In this document: positions 16,060 to 26,165 of the stretch, piece after piece
Layout of the letters: the number at the start of each line of letters is the position of its first letter
How positions within the stretch are numbered: position 1 is the stretch's first letter
DNA from: Croceibacterium_A sp044506885
GTDB lineage: Bacteria; Pseudomonadota; Alphaproteobacteria; Sphingomonadales; Sphingomonadaceae
Length of the DNA stretch: 64,000 bases
Assembly: GCA_044506885.1 (NCBI GenBank)
Contig: JBIQKC010000013.1
Span: 1-64,000, forward strand
Direction: 5' to 3'
Position numbers and translations under genes: made by a program
Notes under the pieces: model-generated
Told to the model about the DNA's origin: nothing
The model's database searches: none
What the model saw: only the letters and a program-made list of their open reading frames with translations

Positions 16060-18321
16060 TTGACCGAGGACAGACCCGACAGCTTCACCGCCCGCGAGGC
16101 GCTTTTCTACCACGAGACGATCCGGCCCGGTAAGATCGAGATCGTCGCCAGCAAGCCGATGGCGACGCAGCGCGACCTCAGCCTCGCCTATTCGCCCGGT
16201 GTCGCGGTGCCGGTCCAGGCCATCGCCGACGATCCCGCCAACGCCGCGAAGTACACCGCCCGCTCCAATCTCGTCGCGGTCATTTCCAACGGCACCGCGA
16301 TTCTCGGCATGGGCAATCTCGGCGCGCTCGCGTCGAAGCCGGTGATGGAAGGCAAGGCGGTGCTGTTCAAGCGCTTCGCCGATGTCGACGCCATCGACAT
16401 CGAGCTTGCCACCGAAGACCCGGAAAAGATCATCGAGGCGGTCGCGCTGATGGAGCCGAGCTTCGGCGGCATCAACCTGGAAGACATCAAGGCCCCCGAA
16501 TGCTTCGTCATCGAGCAGGCCCTTCGTGAACGCATGAAGATTCCGGTCATGCACGACGACCAGCACGGCACCGCGATCATTTCCGCCGCCGGCCTGCTCA
16601 ACGCCTGCTTCCTCACCGGGCGCAGGCTCGAGGACGTGAAGATGGTGGTCAACGGCGCGGGCGCTTCGGCCATCGCCTGCACCGCGCTGATCAAGGCGAT
16701 GGGCGTCAGGCACGACAACGTCATCATGTGCGACCGGTCGGGCCCGATCTATCCGGGCCGCGACAACGTCGACCAGTGGAAGAGCGCGCACGCGGTCGAA
16801 ACCGATGCCCGCTCGCTCGAGGAAGCGCTCGCCGGCGCGGACGTGTTTCTCGGCCTTTCGGCCGCGGGCGCGCTCAGGCCCGAATGGGTCGCGCGGATGG
16901 CCGACCAGCCGATCATCTTCGCCATGGCCAATCCCGATCCCGAGATCACCCCCGACGACGCCAAGGCCGTGCGCCCCGACGCCATCGTCGCCACCGGCCG
17001 CTCGGACTATCCGAACCAGGTCAACAACGTGCTCGGCTTCCCGTTCATCTTCCGCGGCGCGCTCGACGTGCAGGCGACCGCGATCAACGAGGAGATGAAG
17101 ATCGCCGCCGCCCGCGCCATCGCCGAACTCGCCCGCCAGTCGGTGCCGGAGGAAGTCGCCGCGGCCTACGGCAAGAACCAGCAGTTCGGCCGCGACTACA
17201 TCATCCCCGCGCCGTTCGATCCGCGGCTGATGGAAGTCGTCTCCTCCGCCGTCGCCAGGGCGGCGATGGAGAGCGGCGTGGCCCAGGCCCCCATCGCCGA
17301 TTTCGAGGCCTACCGCCACGCGCTCAAGGCCCGGCTCAACCCGACGACTTCGGTTCTCACCAGCGTCTATGCGGAAGTGAAGAACAATCCGAAGCGGGTG
17401 ATCTTCGCGGAAGGCGAAGAGGAAGTCGTGCTGCGCGCGGCGATCCAGTTCCGCGATTTCGGCTACGGCACGCCTGTCCTCGTCGGCCGCACGCAGGCCG
17501 TGCGCGACAAGCTCGTCGAACTCGGGGCCAGCGATCCGGGCTCGTTCGAGATCGAGAACTCGGCCGATTCGCCGCGCGTGCCGCAAATGGTCGACCACCT
17601 TTACGAACGTCTCCAGCGGCGCGGCTATACCGAGCGCGACATCCGCCGGATGGTCAACCAGGAACGCAACACCTTCGCCTCGCTGCTGCTCGGTCTCGGC
17701 CACGGCGATGCGATGATTTCGGGCGTTACCCGGACCTTCGCCCAGACCATGCGCGAGGTCAGCCGGGTGATCGACGCCAAGCCGGGGCAGGTGCCGTTCG
17801 GCGTGCATATGATGATCGGCAAGAACTACACCGTGTTCCTCGCCGACACGACCATCAACGAACGCCCCACGGCGCCCGAGCTGGCGCACATCGCGCGGGA
17901 AACCGCCGCCGTCGCCCGGCGGCTGGGGCATGAACCGCGCGTCGCCTTCCTGTCCTATTCCACGTTCGGCAACCCGCCGGGCAAGTGGCTGGAGAGCATC
18001 CGCGAGGCGGTCCACATCCTCGACGAGGAGAACCCCGGCTTCGAATACGAAGGCGAAATGGCCCCCGACGCCGCGCTCAACCCCAAGGTGATGGAATACT
18101 ACCCGTTCAGCCGCCTGTCGGGCCCCGCCAACGTGCTCGTCATGCCGGGGCTGCAATCGGCCAACCTTTCGGCCAAGCTGCTGCGCGAACTGGCCGGGAA
18201 CGCCACCATCGGGCCGATGCTGATCGGGCTGGAAAAGCCGGTCCAGGTCGCCGCGATGACCGCCTCCGCGCCCGACCTGCTGACGCTGGCCGTACTCGCC
18301 GCGGCGGGAGTGGTCGGCTAG
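16060..18321 (+). CDS. maeB: NADP-dependent malic enzyme (fused phosphotransacetylase-like domain)
   Basis: A 753-residue bifunctional-type malic enzyme. Residues 1-430 form the malic enzyme: YSPGVAVPVQAIADDP, HDDQHGTAIISAAG and the NAD(P)-binding VVNGAGASAIACTALI. Residues about 440-753 are a phosphotransacetylase-like domain (RVIFAEGEEEVVLRAAIQFR, PGLQSANLSAKLLREL), which usually regulates the enzyme by acetyl-CoA rather than acting. It oxidatively decarboxylates malate to pyruvate. The start is a TTG at 16060 with AGGA about seven bases upstream, an uncommon codon that should be checked. Confidence 0.94.
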   Translation: MTEDRPDSFTAREALFYHETIRPGKIEIVASKPMATQRDLSLAYSPGVAVPVQAIADDPANAAKYTARSNLVAVISNGTAILGMGNLGALASKPVMEGKAVLFKRFADVDAIDIELATEDPEKIIEAVALMEPSFGGINLEDIKAPECFVIEQALRERMKIPVMHDDQHGTAIISAAGLLNACFLTGRRLEDVKMVVNGAGASAIACTALIKAMGVRHDNVIMCDRSGPIYPGRDNVDQWKSAHAVETDARSLEEALAGADVFLGLSAAGALRPEWVARMADQPIIFAMANPDPEITPDDAKAVRPDAIVATGRSDYPNQVNNVLGFPFIFRGALDVQATAINEEMKIAAARAIAELARQSVPEEVAAAYGKNQQFGRDYIIPAPFDPRLMEVVSSAVARAAMESGVAQAPIADFEAYRHALKARLNPTTSVLTSVYAEVKNNPKRVIFAEGEEEVVLRAAIQFRDFGYGTPVLVGRTQAVRDKLVELGASDPGSFEIENSADSPRVPQMVDHLYERLQRRGYTERDIRRMVNQERNTFASLLLGLGHGDAMISGVTRTFAQTMREVSRVIDAKPGQVPFGVHMMIGKNYTVFLADTTINERPTAPELAHIARETAAVARRLGHEPRVAFLSYSTFGNPPGKWLESIREAVHILDEENPGFEYEGEMAPDAALNPKVMEYYPFSRLSGPANVLVMPGLQSANLSAKLLRELAGNATIGPMLIGLEKPVQVAAMTASAPDLLTLAVLAAAGVVG

Positions 18322-18447
18322 GGTCCGTACTCCCGCGCCGGTTTGACATCGCCCGGCCGGGTTGGCAGATCCGGCCTCTCTTCCGCCCGTTCCCGCAACA
18401 GCAACGAGCCGGCGCCCGCGCTTTGGCGGCGCGCGCCACGAAAAATC

Positions 18448-19701
18448 ATGAACCTGCCCGAAACCGCCGCGATTGCCGACTTCCTGCCTCTTGGCGCGCC
18501 GCCCTGGGCCGAAGCGCTGCTGGGCCTCGGCCTGCTGGTGCTGGCCGCCGCGGCGGCGAACTTCATCGTCAAGCACCTCATCCTGCGGCTGATCGCGCGC
18601 TTCATTCCGACCGCGCTTCCCGCGCCGGTGGAGATTCCGGCCCGGCTGGCGAACATCGTCCCGGCGCTGATAATCTCGGCCGGGATCGTGCTGGTGCCGC
18701 ATTTGCCCGAATGGGTGGCCACGGTGACGCGCAACGTGGTCGGCGCGTTCATCGTCCTTACCATCGCCATGGCGATCGGCGCGGCGCTCAACTTCGCCAA
18801 CGATCTCTACTCGCGGCGGCCCAGCGCGCAGAGCCGGCCGATCAAGGGCTACATCCAGGTCGCCAAGCTGGCCGTCTATTGCGCCGCTGCGGTCCTGATG
18901 GTCGCGGTGCTGCTGGAACAATCGCCGCTGCTGCTGCTTTCGGGCCTCGGCGCGATGGCGGCGGTGCTGATGCTGGTGTTCAAGGACACCATCCTGTCGC
19001 TCGTCGCCTCGGTCCAGCTTACCTCGAACGACATGCTGCGCGTCGGCGACTGGATCGAGATGCCCCAGCTCAACGCCGACGGCGACGTGATCGACATCGC
19101 GCTGCACACCGTGAAAGTGCAGAACTGGGACAAGACCATCACCACCATCCCCACGCACCGGCTGATCTCGGAAAGCTACAAGAACTGGCGCGGGATGTAC
19201 GAAGTGGGCGGCCGGAGGATCAAACGCTCGCTGATGATCGACCAGAACAGCGTCCGCTTTCTCGAACCGGGCGAGATCGAGCGGCTCAGGCGCTTCGCGC
19301 TGCTTGGCGATTACCTCGCCGCCAAGACAACCGAGATCGGCGAATGGAACGCCGCGCGGCCAGAGCGAGAGAGAGAGGCGGTGAACGCGCGCCGGATCAC
19401 CAATATCGGCACCTTTCGCGCTTACGTCACCGCGTATCTGATGGGGCGCGGGGACCTCAACACCAACCTGTTCACGATCGTGCGACAGCTCGCGCCGTCC
19501 GAAAACGGGTTGCCGCTCGAAATCTACGCTTTCACCGCGAGCACCGCCTGGGGCGATTACGAAGGCATCCAGGCCGACATCTTCGATCACCTGATCGCCA
19601 TCCTGCCGGAATTCGGCCTGCGGCTGGTCCAACGCCCGACCGGGCTCGACCTCGCATCGCTCGGAAGGCCGACTCAACCCCAGGCGCGCCACACGCCATA
19701 G
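18448..19701 (+). CDS. Mechanosensitive ion channel family protein (YbdG-like)
   Basis: A 417-residue inner-membrane protein with four to five N-terminal helices, then the MscS pore and beta domain: LSGLGAMAAVLMLVFKDTIL, LVASVQLTSNDMLRVGDWIE, NADGDVIDIALHTVKVQNWD. The long C-terminal part with KNWRGMYEVGGRRIKRS fits the YbdG branch (about 415 residues) rather than MscS (286). It would protect cells from hypo-osmotic stress. The ATG at 18448 is preferred to an upstream in-frame ATG at 18343, which adds a charged, non-membrane segment. Confidence 0.9.
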   Translation: MNLPETAAIADFLPLGAPPWAEALLGLGLLVLAAAAANFIVKHLILRLIARFIPTALPAPVEIPARLANIVPALIISAGIVLVPHLPEWVATVTRNVVGAFIVLTIAMAIGAALNFANDLYSRRPSAQSRPIKGYIQVAKLAVYCAAAVLMVAVLLEQSPLLLLSGLGAMAAVLMLVFKDTILSLVASVQLTSNDMLRVGDWIEMPQLNADGDVIDIALHTVKVQNWDKTITTIPTHRLISESYKNWRGMYEVGGRRIKRSLMIDQNSVRFLEPGEIERLRRFALLGDYLAAKTTEIGEWNAARPEREREAVNARRITNIGTFRAYVTAYLMGRGDLNTNLFTIVRQLAPSENGLPLEIYAFTASTAWGDYEGIQADIFDHLIAILPEFGLRLVQRPTGLDLASLGRPTQPQARHTP

Positions 19702-19824
19702 GCGCTCGCCAACGTAACGTGGCCTCTCTCGGGTGTGCGGCGTGTGGGAACGGCGAGAATTGGGCAGGCCGTTACCGCCTGCCGGTAGCGAATATTTAAC
19801 CCTGCCCGGCCTAGCTTTGCGGCC

Positions 19825-20127
19825 ATGCCGGCTCGCAACACCAGACTGCCCAGGCGCCGTGGCGACATGGAAGTCGCCGTGAGCCGCTATTTCGCGCTCT
19901 ACACGGCGCAGGTCGGCTGGCTCTTGCTCGGCGCGTTCCTGCTGTCGAACGCCTACTGGCCGTCGAGCTGCACGCCCGAAGGCCTGCTCGAAATCTACAG
20001 TTGCAGCGCAAAGCTGCCGGAGAATCGCGGCTGGGTGGAAGCGGCGCTGGCGACCTGGCTGTGGTCGACGCCGATCCTCGTCGCGCTGGAAATCCTGCGC
20101 CGCGTCAAGCCGCAGCAGCGCCGCTGA
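19825..20127 (+). CDS. Hypothetical membrane protein
   Basis: A 100-residue protein with a basic N-terminus and two predicted membrane helices (about residues 22-42, YTAQVGWLLLGAFLLSNAY, and 68-88, WVEAALATWLWSTPILVAL). The loop between holds two cysteines (SSCTPEG and YSCSAK) that could form a periplasmic disulfide. No family is recognised. The ATG follows an AT-rich stretch with TTTAACC, which is a possible promoter. Confidence 0.6.
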   Translation: MPARNTRLPRRRGDMEVAVSRYFALYTAQVGWLLLGAFLLSNAYWPSSCTPEGLLEIYSCSAKLPENRGWVEAALATWLWSTPILVALEILRRVKPQQRR

Positions 20128-20131
20128 TCCG

Positions 20132-20554
20132 TCAGTCGTTGCGATCCTGCCGCGCTCCCGCGTCGAACTCGTCGGCGTCGCGCTCCATCGCCCGTTCGCG
20201 CAATTCCGCTTCGGCTTCGGCATCCGCCGCGCCCATCCGGTCGACGGCGGCTTCGGCGTCGTCGCCGCGCTCGTCCTGCTCCAGCTCGGTCTCCCGCCGT
20301 TCGGGCTGGAGCACCTGGTCCCAGTCGACATGCGGATCGGGGGCCGAGGGCGTGTTGTCGGCATCGCCGTCCTGCAACCGGCTCGCCGGATAGCCGCCGG
20401 GGGGCAGCTCGACCGGCGGCCCCACCGCCACCACCGCATGCTCGTGATCCTGCGCCGAACGGTCCTCGACCGCTTCGAGCGGCGCATCGCCCTGCGGCCT
20501 GAACTGCACGCCGCGCTGCTGCTGTTGCTTGTGCCGGGTCCACATGGGGAGCAC
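20132..20554 (-). CDS. Acidic hypothetical protein
   Basis: A 140-residue protein with a Gln-rich start (MLPMWTRHKQQQQRG) and an acidic, Ala/Asp/Glu-rich second half predicted to be helical or disordered. Third-codon G/C use is that of real genes in this window, and AGGAGTG precedes the start. No family is recognised. It is convergent with the two-helix protein gene and divergent from nrdB. Confidence 0.5.
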   Translation of the reverse strand: MLPMWTRHKQQQQRGVQFRPQGDAPLEAVEDRSAQDHEHAVVAVGPPVELPPGGYPASRLQDGDADNTPSAPDPHVDWDQVLQPERRETELEQDERGDDAEAAVDRMGAADAEAEAELRERAMERDADEFDAGARQDRND

Positions 20555-20713
20555 TCCTATGCTCCATCAATCCTCGCCTGCGCCGCCGGTTCCGGCCGTT
20601 GCGGCGAGTCGCTTCATCAACCGGTTATCCCCGCGCAAATCTTTGTGCTTGCCTTCGAATCGCCGGCATGATTCCCTATGTAGGCTGTTCGCGCCAATCC
20701 CCGGAGACACAAG

Positions 20714-21775
20714 ATGTCGTTGCTCGAAGCCCGCAAGACCTACAAGCCCTTCGAATACCCCTGGGCTTACGAGTTCTGGAAGCGGCAGCAGCAGATTCAC
20801 TGGATGCCGGAAGAAGTGCCGCTCGGCGAAGACTGCCGCGACTGGGCGCAGAAGCTCTCGGATCACGAGCGTAACCTGCTCACGCAGATCTTCCGCTTCT
20901 TCACCCAGGCCGACGTGGAAGTGCAGGATTGCTACCACGAGAAATACGGCCGCGTGTTCAAGCCGACCGAGGTCAAGATGATGCTGGCGGCGTTCTCCAA
21001 CATGGAGACGGTGCACATCGCCGCCTACAGCCACCTGCTCGACACGATCGGCATGCCCGAGAGCGAGTACGGCATGTTCCTCGAGTACGAGGAGATGAAG
21101 GCCAAGCACGATTACCTGCAGGAATTCGGCGTCGACAGCGACGAGGACATCGCCCGCACGCTGGCGATGTTCGGCGGCTTCACCGAGGGGCTGCAGCTGT
21201 TCGCCAGCTTCGCCATGCTGATGAACTTCCCGCGCTTCAACAAGATGAAGGGCATGGGCCAGATCGTCTCATGGTCGGTGCGTGACGAAAGCCTGCACTG
21301 CGAAGGCATCACCCGCCTGTTCCACGCCTTCTGCGCCGAACGCGGCTGCCTGACCAAGGCGGTCAAGGAAGACATCATCGACGCCTGCCAGAAGACGGTG
21401 CGGCTGGAAGACAACTTCATCGATCTCGCCTTCGAGCAGGGCCCGGTGCCCGGGATGACCCCGAACGAGATCAAGAAGTACATCCGCTACATCGCCGACT
21501 GGCGCCTCAGCCAGCTCGGGCTGAAGCCGGTCTATATGATCGACGACCACCCCCTCCCCTGGCTCGCCCCGCTGCTCAACGGCGTGGAGCACGCCAACTT
21601 CTTCGAAACCCGCGCCACCGAATATTCCAAGGCCGCGACCAAGGGGAACTGGAACGACGTCTGGTCCAGCTTCGACAGCCGCAACAAAGCCAAGGGCGCG
21701 GCCGCGAACGAGACCGACGAGGGCGAGGGGCCGGGGCTGTTCGGGGATACCGGCGGGGTGCAGGCGGCGGAGTGA
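20714..21775 (+). CDS. nrdB: Ribonucleoside-diphosphate reductase, beta subunit
   Basis: A 353-residue class I ribonucleotide reductase small subunit. It carries the di-iron site (FTQADVEVQDCYHEKYG, NMETVHIAAYSHLL, DESLHCEGITRLF) and the radical tyrosine, probably Tyr105 in HIAAYSHLL. The C-terminal tail after residue 320 is acidic and ends in a short alpha-subunit-binding peptide. The partner gene nrdA is not in the window. GGAGA precedes the start. A foreign-looking DUF4145 gene begins only six bases after the stop. Confidence 0.96.
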   Translation: MSLLEARKTYKPFEYPWAYEFWKRQQQIHWMPEEVPLGEDCRDWAQKLSDHERNLLTQIFRFFTQADVEVQDCYHEKYGRVFKPTEVKMMLAAFSNMETVHIAAYSHLLDTIGMPESEYGMFLEYEEMKAKHDYLQEFGVDSDEDIARTLAMFGGFTEGLQLFASFAMLMNFPRFNKMKGMGQIVSWSVRDESLHCEGITRLFHAFCAERGCLTKAVKEDIIDACQKTVRLEDNFIDLAFEQGPVPGMTPNEIKKYIRYIADWRLSQLGLKPVYMIDDHPLPWLAPLLNGVEHANFFETRATEYSKAATKGNWNDVWSSFDSRNKAKGAAANETDEGEGPGLFGDTGGVQAAE

Positions 21776-21781
21776 GAAGTT

Positions 21782-22408
21782 ATGGCGGGCGTCGCAAAGA
21801 GGGACTGTCCATATTGTCATACAAAGGACGTGGCCTTCACGGCCGTTATCGAATGGGTGACCAAATCTAAGAGTAGGCGGGCATTATTCACTTGCGGCTC
21901 TTGTGAAGAAGGTGTGATTTGGGAGTTTAGCGGCCCTAACAACAGCGTGATGCAGCTTGGCGGAAACATCGAATTCTTTAAAATGATTCTCGGTGAACAG
22001 TGGCCTGTCGAAGAGTCTGGAGAGGCTCCAGAGGACACACCTGCTTCGGTGGCGCGATACTTCGAACAAGGGACATCGAGCCTTCGATCTGGAAATTTTG
22101 ATGCAGCCGGAATGATGTTCCGCAAGACCTTGGAAACTGCGACGAAAATCCTCGATGAGGCGCTGGCGAAGAAGCCGCTTGTCGCGAGGATCGATGACTT
22201 GGCAAAGAAAGGAAAGTTGACGCCGGATCTTGCTCAATGGGCTCACGAGGTGCGCTTGGGAGGAAATGACGCAGCGCATGAAGAAGAGCCTTTCTCGTCA
22301 GAAGACGCAGAAAGTTTGAGGAACTTTATCGAGAATTTCCTGCGTTACGCGTTCACGCTGCCGTCTGCGGTGAGAAGGAGATCCAAGCCGGAGGTCATCG
22401 ACAGTTGA
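21782..22408 (+). CDS. DUF4145 domain protein with N-terminal zinc ribbon, low GC
   Basis: A 208-residue protein. The N-terminus has a CxxC...CxxC ribbon (CPYCHTKDVAF, FTCGSCEEGVIWEF). The second half matches DUF4145: LRSGNFDAAGMMFRKTLETA, LVARIDDLAKKGKLTPDLAQ, WAHEVRLGGNDAAHEEE. DUF4145 is found alone or fused to restriction-type proteins and has no settled function; a defence or nucleic-acid role is possible. The gene is only about half G+C and uses many A/T-ending codons, unlike its neighbours, so it was probably acquired. It has no strong ribosome site of its own. Confidence 0.78.
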   Translation: MAGVAKRDCPYCHTKDVAFTAVIEWVTKSKSRRALFTCGSCEEGVIWEFSGPNNSVMQLGGNIEFFKMILGEQWPVEESGEAPEDTPASVARYFEQGTSSLRSGNFDAAGMMFRKTLETATKILDEALAKKPLVARIDDLAKKGKLTPDLAQWAHEVRLGGNDAAHEEEPFSSEDAESLRNFIENFLRYAFTLPSAVRRRSKPEVIDS

Positions 22409-22415
22409 CATGAGC

Positions 22416-22450
22416 ACTGTTCTCTAGAATTCCGGAATTCCGGGGACAGT
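22416..22450. repeat. Palindrome centred on GAATTCCGGAATTC
   Basis: A perfect 14-base palindrome, GAATTCCGGAATTC (22427-22440), is flanked by ACTGT on the left and GGGGACAGTATACC on the right, giving an imperfect 35-base hairpin with one offset base. It begins eight bases after the DUF4145 stop. The GGGGACAGTATACC part resembles sequences I recall at ends of REP/RAYT- or IS200-type elements, but no transposase is present. It could be a relic end or the terminator of the DUF4145 gene. Confidence 0.6.
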
Positions 22451-22473
22451 ATACCTATTCCCAGCCAAACCTT

Positions 22474-22563
22474 CACCCCACCCCGGCCCCTCCCGCAAGC
22501 GGGAGGGGAGAAGGCGACGCTGATGGTCCCCCTCCCGCTTGCGGGAGGGGTCAGGGGTGGGCC
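22474..22563. repeat. Palindromic repeat pair left of the DUF559 gene
   Basis: Left half 22474-22508 (outer tail diverged), spacer of 20 bases and right half 22529-22563, in the same head-to-head order as the pair inside mutS. Both halves have the intact CTCCCGC(AA/TT)GCGGGAG hairpin. The right half and following AG form one end of a 37-base inverted repeat around the DUF559 gene. Confidence 0.88.
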
Positions 22564-22575
22564 AGTCAAAAGCCC

Positions 22576-22938
22576 TCAACCCGCGCCCAACCGCTCCAGC
22601 TCCAGCCGGATCGCCGTCGCCACCCCTTCGGCGTTGCCCAGCACCTCCGCATTGGTGAAGCGCAGCACGCGATAGCCGCGTGCGGCGAACCAGCGGTCGC
22701 GGGCCGCGTCATGTTCCGGCCGCAGGTCGTGCGAGAAGCCGTCCCGTTCCACCACCAGCTTGCGTGTCCGGCACAGGAAGTCGGCGAAGAACGGCCCCAC
22801 CGGCATCTGCCGGCTGAACCGGGCGCCGAGCTGCGAACGGGCAAGGTAGCGCCACAGCAGCCGCTCCGCCGGGGTCGCCGCATTGCGCAGCGCGCGGGCG
22901 CGGGCGGTGTCGCGGGGTTTCCATTCGGGGGGTGGCAT
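22576..22938 (-). CDS. DUF559 domain protein (PD-(D/E)XK-like endonuclease fold)
   Basis: A 120-residue protein matching DUF559, a family with the very-short-patch-repair/restriction endonuclease fold. The pattern is RARALRNAATPAERLLWRYL, then GPFFADFLCRTRKLVVERDG with candidate catalytic residues Asp53, Glu64 and Asp66, and a C-terminal WFAARGYRVLRFTN. Function is not proven for the family. The gene is bracketed by right-type (22529-22563) and left-type (22952-22986) palindromic halves in inverted orientation, only 12 and 13 bases from its ends, which resembles a gene within its own mobile unit. Confidence 0.88.
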   Translation of the reverse strand: MPPPEWKPRDTARARALRNAATPAERLLWRYLARSQLGARFSRQMPVGPFFADFLCRTRKLVVERDGFSHDLRPEHDAARDRWFAARGYRVLRFTNAEVLGNAEGVATAIRLELERLGAG

Positions 22939-22951
22939 GGCGGGTTATACT

Positions 22952-22986
22952 GGCCCACCCCCGGCCCCTCCCGCAAGCGGGAGGGG
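22952..22986. repeat. Palindromic repeat, single left half, upstream of the DUF559 gene
   Basis: A consensus-like left half with tail GGCCCACCCCC and core CTCCCGCAAGCGGGAG, preceded by CT. With the preceding CT it is the reverse complement of the 37 bases at 22529-22565 with two mismatches. It lies 13 bases upstream of the DUF559 start. Confidence 0.88.
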
Positions 22987-23062
22987 AGGAACTGGCTCCA
23001 TTCCGGACCCGTCTCCGCTCTTCGCATCTTCCCTCCCGTTCGCCGCATGCCATCATGCGCGG

Positions 23063-23245
23063 ATGGAATCGCCGAAGTCCCGCATGGTGTGCAGCAGGTG
23101 TAGCTCAACGCAGATCACCCGCGATGCCTGGGCGGAATGGAGCGAAGGGGCGCAAGAATGGGTGTTGGGCGCGGTGTTCGACTATGCCCATTGCCACGCC
23201 TGCCAGCGCGACGCGCGCATCGAGGAACGTCCCCTCACGCCATAG
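23063..23245 (+). CDS. Small zinc-ribbon-like protein
   Basis: A 60-residue protein with two CxxC knuckles (MVCSRCSSTQI and CHACQRDA) around RDAWAEWSEGAQEWVLG. This arrangement and the DAWAEW...W.LG..FDY core recur in short sphingomonad proteins, so the gene is likely real. Function is unknown; a metal-binding ribbon is inferred. Translation could also start at the ATG at 23084. It lies between a left-type and a right-type palindromic half (22952 and 23257). Confidence 0.6.
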   Translation: MESPKSRMVCSRCSSTQITRDAWAEWSEGAQEWVLGAVFDYAHCHACQRDARIEERPLTP

Positions 23246-23256
23246 CGCCAGCAATC

Positions 23257-23291
23257 CCCCTCCCGCCTGCGGGAGGGGCCAGGGGTGGGCA
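23257..23291. repeat. Palindromic repeat, single right half
   Basis: A right-type half with core CTCCCGCCTGCGGGAG and tail AGGGGTGGGC, 11 bases after the small zinc-ribbon gene and about 60 bases beyond the convergent clpA stop. Shortly after it (23301-23317) is CCTTCGACAACCTCAGG, which I recall as a frequent intergenic motif in sphingomonads; only one copy is visible here. Confidence 0.8.
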
Positions 23292-23353
23292 AGCGCCGGT
23301 CCTTCGACAACCTCAGGACAGGCGGCAGTCTCATCGACCGCCGCCCGACAGCC

Positions 23354-25714
<2,361 letters not shown>

Positions 25715-25867
25715 AAGTCCTGTGTCCGTTGGCGTGAGGATACGATCCGGATGGTTGCGAATGTGCGAAGATCCGCCTGAATGCCGGAGGAACGACGCGG
25801 GAACCCGCTGTCGGGGATATGGGGCGCCGGTGGCGCGATTGCGAGTGGGGCGGGGCGGCAGGCCCGC

Positions 25868-26071
25868 TCAACTCGGTTCTCGCGGCTTGAACAGCGTGTC
25901 GGCGAGCGAACGGTGGCTCGCCGCCCTGGCGTGATGCGCCCGGACCCGTTCGATCTCGGCTTCCAGCAGCGCGATGCGCTCCAGCAGCTCGTCCTGCGAA
26001 TAGGTATCGAGCGGTTCGCCGGCCAGCCGGCTCGCGCAATCGCCGCGCATCCGGGGGAGATCGTCCTCCAT
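25868..26071 (-). CDS. DUF1192 family protein
   Basis: A 67-residue helical protein. LDTYSQDELLERIALLEAEI followed by ERVRAHHARAASHRSLADTL matches DUF1192, a short coiled-coil family of alphaproteobacteria with no known role. It lies 153 bases upstream of clpA on the same strand and diverges from the quinone oxidoreductase gene; in many relatives it also precedes that oxidoreductase. Confidence 0.82.
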   Translation of the reverse strand: MEDDLPRMRGDCASRLAGEPLDTYSQDELLERIALLEAEIERVRAHHARAASHRSLADTLFKPREPS

Positions 26072-26165
26072 TGCATTGCAGCATGATTCCGCCGCCGCTT
26101 GCTGTCAATGGGGCGCGGCATTAGGGCCGTCGGCGTGGCGTGAGAGTGACAGGGGCGGGGAAGGC

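Noticed and set aside
16018..20487. Very long open frame on the minus strand opposite maeB and the mechanosensitive channel gene
   Set aside because: Its translation is Arg/His/Asp/Gly-rich without domains and it lies over two clear genes on the other strand. Such frames are common in G+C-rich DNA.
22576..22938. DUF559 protein as a Vsr mismatch endonuclease working with MutS
   Set aside because: It shares the broad fold but not specific Vsr sequence features, and there is no neighbouring DNA cytosine methyltransferase gene.
22474..23291. Array of short repeats as a CRISPR
   Set aside because: Repeats alternate in orientation, spacers are unequal and contain genes, and no cas genes are present.
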